A program made the translations under genes and the position numbers. From Arthrobacter sp. MYb213 (GTDB lineage Bacteria > Actinomycetota > Actinomycetes > Actinomycetales > Micrococcaceae): a DNA stretch of 64,000 nt. The notes under the pieces were generated by a model. That model had not been told where the DNA came from and ran no database searches. It saw nothing but the letters and a program-made list of their open reading frames with translations. Of the stretch, positions 49,664-58,561 are shown piece after piece; positions within the stretch are counted from its first letter, which is position 1, and each line of letters begins with the position of its first letter. The DNA is taken from contig NZ_PCQA01000005.1 in the NCBI RefSeq assembly GCF_002979915.1, positions 186,001-250,000 of the forward strand, given 5' to 3'.

Positions 49664-51955
49664 ATGAGTAACGACACTGCATTCCCCACTAACCAGCGCA
49701 TAGTCGAGTTAGATATTCAGGGAATGACCTGCGCCTCTTGTGTGGGTCGAGTCGAGCGCAAACTGGGCAAGATTGAAGGCGTTGAAGCGCTGGTCAACTT
49801 GCCGTTGGAATCGGCGCGCATCACCGTTCCGCAAGACGTGAGCGACGAAATATTGATCTCAACCGTGGAGTCGGCCGGCTATAAAGCCAGCCTCAAAGTT
49901 GACCAGTACGCGAAGCCATCGGCTCCAGTGCTGCATGACGGTGATCAGGGCATTCTTGAATCTCCGGCACAGCTCGAACCAATCCAAAAGAAAGCAGCGC
50001 CAGCGGTCGGTGCGGACCTGAAGAAACGGCTGATTGTAGCTGCCATCTTCACCGCACCACTCTTTGTCATATCCATGATTCCCGGCGCTCAATTCCCACA
50101 CTGGGGTTGGGTAGCGCTGGTTCTGGCCACGCCCGTCACCTTCTGGTCGGCCTGGCCATTTCACCGATCAGCCGCGATAAATGCACGTCACTTCGCCTCC
50201 ACTATGGATACCTTGGTATCTATCGGTGTGTTGGCCGCATACTTCTATTCGCTGTGGCAGTTGATTGCAGATCCTAATATCACTGCCCACACCGGTATGT
50301 CGATGAGTGAGCATGCCTTGTACTTCGAAACTGCTGGCGTCGTAGCGACTTTCCTCCTACTTGGACGGTGGTTGGAAGCACGCGCCAAAGCTCGCGCGGG
50401 TGACGCATTAAAGACACTGCTGGATCTGGGAGCCAAAGAAGCGACCCTGATCAGAGACGGCGTGGAAACGAAGGTTTCGGCCGATACCCTGGTGCCCGGA
50501 GATGAATTCATTGTGCGCCCGGGGGAGAAGATCGCCACCGACGGCTTCGTGGTCTCCGGACACTCGGCGGTAGATACCGCGCTAGTCACTGGTGAATCTG
50601 TTCCCGTAGAGGTTGGCCCGGATGACACGGTCACCGGAGCTACAATCAATACCTCAGGCGCCCTAATTATTCGCACTACCCGCGTGGGTAAAGACACCAC
50701 ATTGGCGCAAATGGGACGCTTGGTCTCCGAAGCGCAGACCGGCAAGGCTCCGATTGCCCGGCTGGCGGACAGGATCTCCTCGGTCTTTGTACCTATTGTG
50801 CTGGTTATCGCCCTCGGTACTTTTGTTACCTGGTTACTTGTTACCGGAGATATGGGTGCGGCTGTCGCGGCCTCCGTTGCGGTATTGGTTATCGCTTGCC
50901 CCTGTGCATTAGGTCTGGCAACACCTATTGGATTGTTGGTCGGTACAGGGCGAGGAGCCCAGCTAGGTATTCTGATTCGTGGCCCGCAAGTTCTAGAGGA
51001 CACACGTAAGGTTGACACGGTTCTGTTGGATAAGACCGGAACCGTCACCGAGGGAAACCTTGCGGTCACCTCCACTACCGCGGCTGAAGGGTTTGCTGAA
51101 AGCACCGTTTTGGCACTCGCAGGTGCTGCCGAAGCCAAATCCGAGCACCCAATCGCCCAGGCAATTGTCGAGGCAGCAAGAGCAGAAGGCGACCTGCTAG
51201 CTTCAAGCGATTTCAGCTCGGCCGCTGGCGGAGGCGTTCGCGCAGTGGTCGATGGGCAGACGGTGGTAGCAGGGCGCGTCAGCTGGTTGAAAGAGAACGG
51301 AATTGAACTGACCGAGGGGCAACATGCGGACCTGACCGCTGCACAACAAGCCGGTGCTACCTCGATCATGGTTGGCGTTGATGGGGTCTTCGCGGGGTTG
51401 GTCAACTTGACCGACACGATCAAGGAATCTTCTGCGGCTGCTATCGCTAGGCTTAAGGATTTGGGACTGCGCCCGGTGCTACTGACCGGTGACAATAGGG
51501 CGGTGGCCGAACTCGTGGCGGCCAAGGTAGGTATTGCGCCCGAAGATGTCTTCGCAGATGTCTTCCCCGAGGGGAAAGCCGAAGCCGTGCGTAAGCTCCA
51601 AGCGCAAGGCAAGGTTGTGGCCATGGTGGGTGACGGTGTTAATGACGCACCTGCCCTGGCTCAGGCCGACCTGGGTATCGCGATGGGTTCCGGCACCGAT
51701 GTGGCTATTGAGGCCGCGGATGTGACCATCATGGGCAACGATATAGATCAGGTAGCCCAGTCCATCGAACTGTCTCGCAAAACTTTGGGAACTATCAAGA
51801 TGAACCTTTTCTGGGCATTCATCTACAACACCGCCGGAATCCCGGTGGCAGCCTTGGGGTTCTTGAATCCGATGATTGCAGGCGCTGCCATGGCCGCCAG
51901 TTCCGTATTGGTTGTAGCTAACTCGCTACGATTGCGTGGGTTCGGGCGTAAGTAA
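49664..51955 (+). CDS. copA: Cu(I)-translocating P-type ATPase
   Basis: 763 aa. One N-terminal HMA domain (GMTCASCVGRVERKL). Then the P1B-1 core: actuator TGES in LVTGESVPVEVG, transport motif CPCALGLATP, phosphorylation site DKTGTVTEG, HP motif in SEHPIAQAIVE, and GDGVNDAPAL. The last helices hold YNTAGIP and MAASSVLVVANSLRL, the Cu(I) signature. It exports copper from the cytosol with CopZ as donor. Ends at a strong terminator. Confidence 0.95.
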   Translation: MSNDTAFPTNQRIVELDIQGMTCASCVGRVERKLGKIEGVEALVNLPLESARITVPQDVSDEILISTVESAGYKASLKVDQYAKPSAPVLHDGDQGILESPAQLEPIQKKAAPAVGADLKKRLIVAAIFTAPLFVISMIPGAQFPHWGWVALVLATPVTFWSAWPFHRSAAINARHFASTMDTLVSIGVLAAYFYSLWQLIADPNITAHTGMSMSEHALYFETAGVVATFLLLGRWLEARAKARAGDALKTLLDLGAKEATLIRDGVETKVSADTLVPGDEFIVRPGEKIATDGFVVSGHSAVDTALVTGESVPVEVGPDDTVTGATINTSGALIIRTTRVGKDTTLAQMGRLVSEAQTGKAPIARLADRISSVFVPIVLVIALGTFVTWLLVTGDMGAAVAASVAVLVIACPCALGLATPIGLLVGTGRGAQLGILIRGPQVLEDTRKVDTVLLDKTGTVTEGNLAVTSTTAAEGFAESTVLALAGAAEAKSEHPIAQAIVEAARAEGDLLASSDFSSAAGGGVRAVVDGQTVVAGRVSWLKENGIELTEGQHADLTAAQQAGATSIMVGVDGVFAGLVNLTDTIKESSAAAIARLKDLGLRPVLLTGDNRAVAELVAAKVGIAPEDVFADVFPEGKAEAVRKLQAQGKVVAMVGDGVNDAPALAQADLGIAMGSGTDVAIEAADVTIMGNDIDQVAQSIELSRKTLGTIKMNLFWAFIYNTAGIPVAALGFLNPMIAGAAMAASSVLVVANSLRLRGFGRK

Positions 51956-51983
51956 TGATTGCCAGCATTGGCGAACTGTAGTG

Positions 51984-52024
51984 AAAAGTGCCGGTTTTCT
52001 CCTAGGGGAAGGCCGGCACTTTTT
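51984..52024. terminator. terminator between copA and the CsoR-family gene
   Basis: AAAAGTGCCGG (51984-51994) pairs with CCGGCACTTTT (52013-52023) with an inner partly paired loop. A-run and TTTTT tails on both sides suit bidirectional termination. Confidence 0.85.
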
Positions 52025-52069
52025 GCGTCTACTCACATGAGGCCAATTAGGAAACTCGGTGCTGCACGA

Positions 52070-52339
<270 letters not shown>

Positions 52340-52361
52340 TCATGGTGAAGTTTCTTCCATC

Positions 52362-52380
52362 CTATACCCCTGGGGGTTTA
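52362..52380. promoter_or_regulatory. CsoR-type operator A in the divergent regulator promoter
   Basis: CTATACCCCTGGGGGTTTA, an imperfect palindrome of ACCCC/GGGGT half-sites, 35 bp upstream of the regulator start. Confidence 0.6.
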
Positions 52381-52405
52381 TTTATTTATGCTAATATTAT
52401 TTTTT

Positions 52406-52421
52406 ATACCCCTGGGGGTAT
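52406..52421. promoter_or_regulatory. CsoR-type operator B upstream of the Cys-rich gene
   Basis: ATACCCCTGGGGGTAT: perfect 7-bp arms around two central bases. With operator A it brackets a 25-bp A+T-rich promoter region between the divergent genes. Confidence 0.65.
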
Positions 52422-52483
52422 CGTGATGTGAGCTAATTCCGTAGTTTGCACACGCATGAATCATTGAGTTTAGGGAGCCGAAA

Positions 52484-52660
52484 ATGTGCCGTGCCGTGAA
52501 ATGTAGCAAGTGCCAGAAAACCACCTGGGCAGGATGTGGACAGCACGTTCAGCAAGTTATGGCTAACGTTCCACGCAACTCTCGCTGTGCTTGTGACCCG
52601 AACGCGGCTCAAGAAAATAAGTCGGGCAAGGGCTTTTTCGCGCGTCTTTTCGGCAGGTAG
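52484..52660 (+). CDS. 58-residue cysteine-rich protein in the CsoR-type regulon
   Basis: ATG 52484 with AGGGAG at 7-nt spacing, stop TAG at 52658. Six cysteines, in the order C-x4-C-x2-C-x7-C ... C-x1-C: MCRAVKCSKCQKTTWAGCGQ, then HVQQVMANVP, RCACDP and a basic amphipathic end FFARLFGR. The N-terminal pattern looks like a conserved small protein I have seen annotated only as hypothetical. Divergent from the CsoR/CstR-type regulator, with both operators between them. Role in metal or sulfur binding is an inference. Confidence 0.75.
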   Translation: MCRAVKCSKCQKTTWAGCGQHVQQVMANVPRNSRCACDPNAAQENKSGKGFFARLFGR

Positions 52661-52769
52661 AGCCAGAATCACGGCGTGGATGATCCGTTCCGAACGTGGC
52701 CGGGCCAATAACTTTTACGGCGCAATTCTGAAGGGGGAAACGTAGCGGCTGATGGGTATAGGTAGTGAA

Positions 52770-53399
52770 TTAGTCACAACGTGAAGCGAGTAGAGACACT
52801 CCGCTTCCAGACAGCTCGGAACAGTATGCCTTCCTTCCAGTCATCGCCATAATTAGTGCCAAAGTTCTGCCCCGTACGGGCGGGCCATGCCCAATGCTGA
52901 TGCCGTTTTCGAGGCTCTCTAATTGCAAACCCTTGATTCTTTTCTTGGCGACAACAACTTGGTCGCTGCCTGCGTAGTATCGAAGTAAAGCATCAAGGGT
53001 TTCTTGCCGGTGGGCATGATGCAATCCGAGCGGTTGCCGAATATCGTTGCCGTGGACGATCATTTCTCCGAGTAAAGCCAATTTAGGAACCGGGGGAGAT
53101 GTCCTACTGCCGATGGTTGCACAAAAACGTTTCAACGTATCGTCCGGGGTAGAACCGAGCTGTTCGTTGAGTCGGTCCGCCACTTGTTGATCAAAGTCAA
53201 AGCGCGCTCGCAGGACACCGAGAAACCAAGCTGTCCCTGACAAGGTGCCGCTGGCGGTCAGGTGTGCCAATACCTCCCGAACTGTCAGCTCTGTACATAA
53301 CGACTGGGTTTGCCACTGCGCCGCATCAATAGATGCCAATTGGTGAGCCAAGACGGTGCGCTCGGTATCGATTTCCTGCCAGATGCTACGTGGATCCAT
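52770..53399 (-). CDS. maleylpyruvate-isomerase/DinB-fold family protein (TIGR03083)
   Basis: 209 aa. The four-helix DinB-like fold is indicated by ELTVREVLAHLTASG at the first metal-histidine helix and LLGEMIVHGNDIRQPLG at the second. These are the hallmarks of mycothiol-dependent maleylpyruvate isomerase relatives. Most members have unknown substrates; some use mycothiol, which mca shows the host to make. Alone in its transcription unit. Confidence 0.85.
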   Translation of the reverse strand: MDPRSIWQEIDTERTVLAHQLASIDAAQWQTQSLCTELTVREVLAHLTASGTLSGTAWFLGVLRARFDFDQQVADRLNEQLGSTPDDTLKRFCATIGSRTSPPVPKLALLGEMIVHGNDIRQPLGLHHAHRQETLDALLRYYAGSDQVVVAKKRIKGLQLESLENGISIGHGPPVRGRTLALIMAMTGRKAYCSELSGSGVSLLASRCD

Positions 53400-53784
53400 A
53401 GAGTCATGTTCGCACGGAAAAATGAAATTGGTAGAGCAAAATCGAAGGAAGATACGTTTTGGTTCTTCTCCGTGGGATCAATATAGACGAGCAGGACCGG
53501 AACGATACTGGGCCTTGGCAATTGGTATGAGGAGCCACCATTTTAATCCCGTGCCACCTTTGTTCATTATCGCGCCCATGGATGCGACAAAACCGTCGGC
53601 AGTTGCGCTGAAGAAAATATCTGAATGCCCGAGTGAAGAACCTGTCTGTTGGTAGGAATCGACTGCCCGCCTTCCATTTCGGAAAGAAACATGTCGATGA
53701 CGGCTAGTGCTGTGTTGAAAATTTGAACATGGATCCGTGTCAGTCTGAATGCCAAGAGCTAAAGAACAGTTGATAATAGTTGTC
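53400..53784. other. intergenic stretch without recognised gene
   Basis: 385 bp. Minus-strand frames cross it but show no motif and overlap each other. I see no clear hairpin with a T-run and no copy of the 28-bp repeat found further on. Confidence 0.4.
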
Positions 53785-54396
53785 ATGCCACAACTTGCCG
53801 AAATTACCTCATTCTACGAACCTGTACCGCCCGCAGGGCAATCTCCTTACCTTCCTGGCGCAGGGCCATTACCAGACGTTGAGATTGATGAGTGGAACGA
53901 AGAGTGGGCAGGACAATTCCAGTTTCTTGCGACGCAAATCAGAAACGTCTTGGGATGGCGAGCTCTGGCGATTGAGCATGTCGGTTCGACGTCTGTGCAG
54001 GAACTCCCGGCGAAACCAATCATCGATATAGATTTGGTGGTTGCTGATCCAAATGAAGAACAGCTCTATGTGCCGGGGCTCGAAAATGCCGGCTTTCAAC
54101 TAGTTGTCCGCGAACCGTGGTGGTATGGACATCGTGTACTGCGCCACTCGAACCCGGCATGCAACTTACATGTGTTCGGGTATGACAGTCCAGAATTAAT
54201 CAAACATCGTATTTTCCGTGATTGGTTGCGTGCGCACCCAAACGAGCGACGTGTGTACGCAGAAGTGAAACGCGTAGCAGCAACGCAGGCTACGGCGGCT
54301 GGCGAACACACCATGCAATACAACGCCCGCAAGGAAAGCGTCATCAAAGAAATTTATCACCGAGCTTTTACGGCTATGGGCCTTGTCAAAAATTAA
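53785..54396 (+). CDS. GrpB family (UPF0157) nucleotidyltransferase-like protein
   Basis: 203 aa from ATG 53785. The frame is open 12 codons further, but the family starts later. The GrpB signature is IEHVGSTSVQELPAKPIIDIDLVV, containing the GSTS and D-x-D elements of the nucleotidyltransferase fold. WWYGHRVLRHSN and FRDWLRAHPNERRVYAEVK follow. The reaction is not established; some members are fused to CoaE. First of the single-gene modules of the accessory region. Confidence 0.87.
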   Translation: MPQLAEITSFYEPVPPAGQSPYLPGAGPLPDVEIDEWNEEWAGQFQFLATQIRNVLGWRALAIEHVGSTSVQELPAKPIIDIDLVVADPNEEQLYVPGLENAGFQLVVREPWWYGHRVLRHSNPACNLHVFGYDSPELIKHRIFRDWLRAHPNERRVYAEVKRVAATQATAAGEHTMQYNARKESVIKEIYHRAFTAMGLVKN

Positions 54397-54704
54397 GCCG
54401 TGTACCTTCCCAAGCTAGCAGCGAGATTTTTCTCAGCCGTATTAGGAGTCCATTTTCTGGATTCTTCAGTCTGAACGCTAGTCTTCTCAGAGTCGGGCTT
54501 AGCCTTGTCGTCATAGACTCCAAATTGATTCTTATGGCTATCGGCAAGGACTAATTCAAAGTTGGAATGTTCTTCCAGCACTCCAAGGAATTTGAAAGTT
54601 CTCCTTGTCGCAGAGCCGCCGAAACTTGGGCCTGTATCTTGTCGCTGAGAGTGGCAAATTGGCCGGAATTTAAGTGCCCCGTATAAGGCCCCTTCACCGG
54701 GCAT
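54393..54704 (-). CDS. doubtful ORF with protein-like C-terminal half
   Basis: 103 codons, stop overlapping that of grpB by 4 bp. The C-terminal half (VYDDKAKPDSEKTSVQTEES and what follows) has a charged, Ser/Thr/Lys/Glu composition unlike random frames, while the N-terminal part lies in a G+C-rich repeat-like stretch. It could be a gene remnant truncated at its 5' end. No family recognised. Confidence 0.25.
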   Translation of the reverse strand: MPGEGALYGALKFRPICHSQRQDTGPSFGGSATRRTFKFLGVLEEHSNFELVLADSHKNQFGVYDDKAKPDSEKTSVQTEESRKWTPNTAEKNLAASLGRYTA

Positions 54705-54726
54705 TTTCTCGGGCGGGGTATACGGG
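54678..54726. repeat. inverted repeat CCCGTATA/TATACGGG, probable degenerate relative of the 28-bp repeat
   Basis: CCCGTATA at 54678-54685 and TATACGGG at 54719-54726; within it TGCCC and GGGCA (54675-54703) form another arm pair. The core CCCGTAT is the same as in the 28-bp repeat that follows 60 bp later. Confidence 0.5.
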
Positions 54727-54784
54727 AATCTGAAATCTTTGAAAACTCGGAGTTTCGAAAATTTACCAAGTCAACGGATCGAGT

Positions 54785-54812
54785 GTCCCGTATAACGACC
54801 GTCTTACGGGAC
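54785..54812. repeat. 28-bp inverted repeat R1 (8-12-8)
   Basis: GTCCCGTA-N12-TACGGGAC, perfect arms. Lies between grpB and the end of lspA, at the left border of the metal island. Confidence 0.75.
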
Positions 54813-54861
54813 GTCGGCGGTTCAGTTTCGCCAGCATGTCAGCGCGCATGCGTAAAGGTGG

Positions 54862-55371
54862 TCAGTCGCCGTCCTTGGAAGGGGCGGCACGAAGCGCTCC
54901 GAGCGCATACAGAACAACTCCTGCTGTGACAAGCACATCTGCCAGGTTGAAGGTGGCGAACCACCCGGTGTGCAGGTAGTCCACCACGCCGCGCCCGTCC
55001 AACCGGTCAATGAAATTGCCGATCGCCCCGCCGAGCAGCAACGTTACGCCCGCCCGGGACATTTTGCCCATGGCTGGTGCCGAGGAAACCGCATACCAGG
55101 TCAGTCCGGCGATGATCAGCCCGGTGACCGCCACGATGACCCAGGCGGGAAGGTCCGCGCCAAAGCTGAACGCGACGCCTGGGTTATAGAGCAACCGGAG
55201 GTTGATTAGCCCCAGCTCGATTACATGGCCGTTGGAAAGCAAGCTTTCGGCCAATGCCTTGAGGGCTAGATCCACGCAGACCAGCACAACGGCTCCAAGC
55301 AGCATCGCTGCCCGGACAATACACGCGGTTCGAACCTGCGCCGAGGAACGAGCCACAAGTTGGCCGTTCAT
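54862..55371 (-). CDS. lspA: lipoprotein signal peptidase of the metal island
   Basis: 169 aa, four membrane helices. LspA boxes: YNPGVAFSF, GGAIGNFIDRLDGRGVVDYL and FNLADVLV; the catalytic aspartates are D131 and D145. It normally cleaves lipoprotein signal peptides. Here it is encoded behind a metal-exporting ATPase and a CmtR-like sensor, overlapping cadA by 4 bp. It is therefore probably a second, island-borne copy like those in lead/cadmium operons (PbrC-type). DNA is visibly G+C-richer than the core genes, suggesting transfer. Confidence 0.92.
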   Translation of the reverse strand: MNGQLVARSSAQVRTACIVRAAMLLGAVVLVCVDLALKALAESLLSNGHVIELGLINLRLLYNPGVAFSFGADLPAWVIVAVTGLIIAGLTWYAVSSAPAMGKMSRAGVTLLLGGAIGNFIDRLDGRGVVDYLHTGWFATFNLADVLVTAGVVLYALGALRAAPSKDGD

Positions 55372-57314
55372 GGCGAGGGTTCCAGGATCGAGGCTGGCTG
55401 CGCGGTCTGTAGCTCGGTTTTGCGGCGGAGCCGACCAGCCCGGACACCGTTGGCGATCACAACGATTTCCGCCAGTTCGTGGATGAGCACCACCGCGGCC
55501 AGCCCGAGCACCCCGAAGAGGGCCAGCGGGATCAGCACGGCAATCAGCAGCAGGGACAGGCCCACGTTTTGCAGCATGATGCGCCGGGTGTTCCGGGCAT
55601 GGTCAAGGACCTGGGGCAGGTGGTGCAGGTCCTCGCCCATCAGGGCAATGTCTGCGGTTTCGATGGCCACGTCGGTGCCCATGGCCCCCATGGCGATGCC
55701 CGTGTCGGCGGTGGCCAAGGCGGGAGCGTCGTTGACTCCGTCCCCGACCATCGCGGTGGGCTGCCGGGTTTGGAGGGTGCGGATGATCTCCGCCTTGTCC
55801 TCGGGGCGCAGGTCGGCGTGGACTTCGCTGATGCCCGCGGCCTTGGCCAGGGCCGTTGCGGTGATGATGTTGTCGCCGGTGAGCATGGCGGTGGTGTATC
55901 CGGATGCCGTGAGCCTGGCAATGATCTCGCGGGCTTCGGGGCGCAGCTCGTCGCGGACGCCGATGGCGCCGATGACTTTGCCATCGTCCTCGATGAGCAC
56001 GGCCGTGGCTCCGGCATGCTGCATCCGCTCGATGTCCGGGGCCAGGGCCCCGGCATCGATCCATCCCGGGCGTCCGAGCCGGACAAGCCTGCCATCGAGC
56101 CGCCCCTCCAGGCCCGCCCCGGGAACCGTGTCCACGTCGGTGACCGATGCGCGCTCGGTGGTGGATGCGAGGATGGCGCGGGCCAGCGGGTGTTCGCTGC
56201 GGGCTTCCAGGCCCGCCGCAAGGGCAAGCACCCGTTCCCGGGTGGCGGGTGCGGTGCCCACGACCTCGATCACCGAAGGCTTGTTACGGGTCAGGGTTCC
56301 GGTCTTGTCCAGGGCGATGGTGCGGATCTTGCCTAGGGTTTCCAGTGCCCCGCCGCCCTTGATGAGTACCCCGATCCGGCTGGCGGCCCCGACGGAGGCA
56401 ACGACGGTCACGGGCACGGAGATGGCCAGCGCGCAGGGCGAGGCGGCCACCAAGACGACCAGTGCGCGTTCGAACCACAGGGCCGGTTCCCCGACGATGA
56501 ATCCGAAGACGATGATCAGGGCCGCGGCGATCAGGATGCCCGGGACCAGTTTCTTCGCGATGGAGTCGGCCAGTCGCTGGCCCGGGCCCTTGCGGGATTG
56601 CTCGGCCTCGACGATGTGCACGATCCTGGCCAGCGAGTTGTTATCAGCGGTGCTGGTGACTTCAACTTCCAGCGGGCCGGTGCCGTTGATGGAACCGGCG
56701 TAGACCTCGGAGCCGGGACCGACCTCGACGGGAACGGATTCGCCGGTGAGCGCTGAAGTATCCAGCGAGGTGCGTCCGGTGACGATCCGCCCGTCGGTGG
56801 CCAGACGTTCCCCCGGCCGGACGACCATGCGATCCCCGGGGACCAAGACGGAGGGGGGCACGGTGGTTTCGATGCCGTTGCGCAGGATTCGTGCCTCGGC
56901 CGGAACCAGGTCAAGCAGTGCCCGGAGGCCCCGCCGGGTTTTCGCCAGCGAGTATTCCTCAAGTCCCTCCGAAATTGCGTACAGGAAGGCCAGCATCGCG
57001 GCTTCCTCGAACTGGCCCAAGACCACAGCGCCAACGGCGGCGATTGTCATCAGCGTCCCGACGCCGATTTTTCCCTTGAGCAGGCGTCGGAGAGTGGAGG
57101 GAACAAACGTCCAGGCAGCAACCAGCAGTGCACCGATTTCCAGCGGAAGCGTCACGAACCGGGGGCCTCCGGCCAGCGAGGTGATCCATCCCGCCAGCAG
57201 CAGCACACCGGCCACGGCGGCCGCCCGAACCTCGGTTACCTGCCAGAACCCCAGAGCCTCTTCGGCTTCACCGGTTTCTGCTGTCTCATCGCTGCATCCA
57301 CAGGCGTCACTCAT
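55368..57314 (-). CDS. heavy-metal-translocating P1B-type ATPase (Cd/Zn/Co/Pb class)
   Basis: 648 aa. No HMA domain; a short cysteine-bearing N-terminus MSDACGCSDE. TGES loop (SALTGESVPVEVG), transport motif SPCALAIS rather than CPC, DKTGTLTRN, HP locus SEHPLARAIL, GDGVNDAPAL, and HELAEIVVIANG in the last helix. An SPC motif is a feature of P1B-4 (Co2+/Fe2+-type) pumps, whereas the CmtR-like regulator suggests Cd2+/Pb2+. The true ion is open. Four-bp overlaps with cmtR and lspA make a tight operon. Confidence 0.9.
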   Translation of the reverse strand: MSDACGCSDETAETGEAEEALGFWQVTEVRAAAVAGVLLLAGWITSLAGGPRFVTLPLEIGALLVAAWTFVPSTLRRLLKGKIGVGTLMTIAAVGAVVLGQFEEAAMLAFLYAISEGLEEYSLAKTRRGLRALLDLVPAEARILRNGIETTVPPSVLVPGDRMVVRPGERLATDGRIVTGRTSLDTSALTGESVPVEVGPGSEVYAGSINGTGPLEVEVTSTADNNSLARIVHIVEAEQSRKGPGQRLADSIAKKLVPGILIAAALIIVFGFIVGEPALWFERALVVLVAASPCALAISVPVTVVASVGAASRIGVLIKGGGALETLGKIRTIALDKTGTLTRNKPSVIEVVGTAPATRERVLALAAGLEARSEHPLARAILASTTERASVTDVDTVPGAGLEGRLDGRLVRLGRPGWIDAGALAPDIERMQHAGATAVLIEDDGKVIGAIGVRDELRPEAREIIARLTASGYTTAMLTGDNIITATALAKAAGISEVHADLRPEDKAEIIRTLQTRQPTAMVGDGVNDAPALATADTGIAMGAMGTDVAIETADIALMGEDLHHLPQVLDHARNTRRIMLQNVGLSLLLIAVLIPLALFGVLGLAAVVLIHELAEIVVIANGVRAGRLRRKTELQTAQPASILEPSP

Positions 57315-57697
57315 CGGGCGTTCTCCTCTTCAATCATTGGGGCGGTGATGCTGTCGGGGCCGTAGTTCGGGCAGAGGCTGACAGCGTTGCCGGTGGCGGC
57401 AAGCAAGATCTCGGCCTGGGCGAGCATGTCCATCAGCTCCGGGCGGGACAGTGAGTAGTGCACGCTGCGGCCCTCGGAGCGTCCCTCGACCAGGCCGCAG
57501 TCGCGCAGGCAGGCCACGTGCATCGAGGCCGTGGACTGGGCGAGGCCAAGTTCGCGGGTGAGGTCACTAACGCGCACCTCACCGTGGGCCATGCGCTTGA
57601 CGATCTTCAATCGAATCGGGTCGCTAAGAGAATGGAACAAGGCGGCAGCGGGGTCCAGCCGACACGCGTCCACCGGAGCATCTTGATTGATCAGCAT
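57311..57697 (-). CDS. cmtR: CmtR-like ArsR-family cadmium/lead sensor
   Basis: 128 aa winged-helix repressor: FHSLSDPIRLKIVKRM, recognition helix ELGLAQSTASMHVACLRDCG, wing GRSEGRSVHYSLS. The three CmtR metal cysteines are present, two in HVACLRDCGL and one in AVSLCPNYG. On binding Cd(II) or Pb(II) it should release the operon promoter that overlaps its own start. First gene of cmtR-cadA-lspA. Confidence 0.9.
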   Translation of the reverse strand: MLINQDAPVDACRLDPAAALFHSLSDPIRLKIVKRMAHGEVRVSDLTRELGLAQSTASMHVACLRDCGLVEGRSEGRSVHYSLSRPELMDMLAQAEILLAATGNAVSLCPNYGPDSITAPMIEEENAR

Positions 57698-57735
57698 TTA
57701 CTGATGATATCTTAATTTACTGATCATTGATTCAA
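57695..57735 (-). promoter_or_regulatory. promoter/operator of the cmtR operon, apparently leaderless
   Basis: On the minus strand TTGAAT (57735-57730), 15-16 nt, TAAGAT (57714-57709), then only ~11 nt to the cmtR ATG, so the mRNA would start at or next to the start codon. Direct repeats ATTTACTGAT at 57696-57705 and 57715-57724 and an imperfect dyad TGATCAG/CTGATCA cover the promoter and are the likely operator. Confidence 0.5.
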
Positions 57736-57831
57736 GTGCAGGCCTCAGGGATGTCCCTACGGTGTTCGCCTCGAAAGTTCATGAACCCTTTTGTGCAGCC
57801 GCCCCCTTGATGTCGGATCTTGAAAATGACA

Positions 57832-57859
57832 GTCCCAGTCAAGGTTCCTCCTACGGGCA
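57832..57859. repeat. 28-bp inverted repeat R2, degenerate
   Basis: GTCCCAGT-N12-TACGGGCA. Left arm changed in three positions, right arm in one. Followed by the ~90-bp tail also found behind R3. Located at the right border of the metal island. Confidence 0.5.
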
Positions 57860-57940
57860 TGCCCTAGTCGATCTATATTGGTATGCCTCAGTCCAGCGGA
57901 TGGATGGATTTACGCGTTTTTATCGTGTGACTCAATGTTT
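57851..57940 (+). repeat. tail repeat, copy A
   Basis: About two thirds identical over 80 aligned columns to 58991-59070. In one plus frame both copies can be read as the same peptide pattern, YGHALxxxYxxAxVQxxDGxxR, followed by YR. It looks like a decayed end of a coding sequence, or a repeat that includes one. Confidence 0.5.
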
Positions 57941-57958
57941 TCTCGAGACGAGCCCGCG

Positions 57959-58360
57959 CTACTTAAGCCGTTCGTAGGTGGCTTGAATTTTGTTGTACTC
58001 ATTGATCGCAGTGATTTTCTGCATGTCCTCACCCGTGCCGTGAAGAATGCTTGAAGCAATCATGCCTAATGCAACTTTGTCGTAGGCTCCACCTTTAGTT
58101 CGCACGACTAGCTCGCCTTCAGCCGGGGACTCCCATGAATCGACGTAGAACGTCGGACCACTGAGTGCACTGATATTCCTGGCTCCATTCGCTCCGAGCC
58201 ACTCATTGATTTTTGTATCCGCCCATTCTTGGCCGCCGTCAGTGCCATGTTCAAGTTCCTCTGCTGGGACAACTGATGGGCCGGGCGCGACTTCGTAAGC
58301 AGTACATCCAGAGAGCGCGAGAGCCATAATCAGGGTGGCACTCGTGACATTTTTCTTCAT
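57959..58360 (-). CDS. small lipoprotein of unknown function
   Basis: 133 aa. Signal peptide with lipobox: KKNVTSATLIMALALSGCTA, lipidated cysteine at about residue 19. The mature part is acidic with a YDKVALGMIASSIL helix and the ending INEYNKIQATYERLK. No family recognised. Exported and membrane-tethered. ATG preceded by AAGGAACC. It stands alone between R2 and the next small gene. Confidence 0.7.
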   Translation of the reverse strand: MKKNVTSATLIMALALSGCTAYEVAPGPSVVPAEELEHGTDGGQEWADTKINEWLGANGARNISALSGPTFYVDSWESPAEGELVVRTKGGAYDKVALGMIASSILHGTGEDMQKITAINEYNKIQATYERLK

Positions 58361-58561
58361 GGGTTCCTTCGATCTGACAACGAAGAAGAGTTAATCGATA
58401 GCTCTGGCATGAATCCAGCTTTGTCTTCTCTGCTGCAATAGTAGCGAGAAACCGGTTGGACTCCCGCTCGCGGAGGAAAAATATGCATGTTTCAGAGCGA
58501 CGATTTTCTCTGCGAAATCAGTTAGAAAACCAGACTCTGAAGAACCGCTTAGAATTACGCC

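Noticed and set aside
50245-51624. 459-codon open frame on the minus strand opposite copA
   Set aside because: Antisense shadow; copA on the plus strand has complete CPC, DKTGT and GDGVNDAP motifs and a proper ribosome site.
53478-53786. 102-codon minus-strand frame before grpB
   Set aside because: Overlaps the grpB start region, no motif, no ribosome site, competing frames of similar length.
55360-56703. Long open frame (447 codons) on the plus strand opposite cadA
   Set aside because: Shadow of a G+C-rich P-type ATPase gene; Ser/Arg/Ala-rich with no motif, while the minus strand has every P1B motif.
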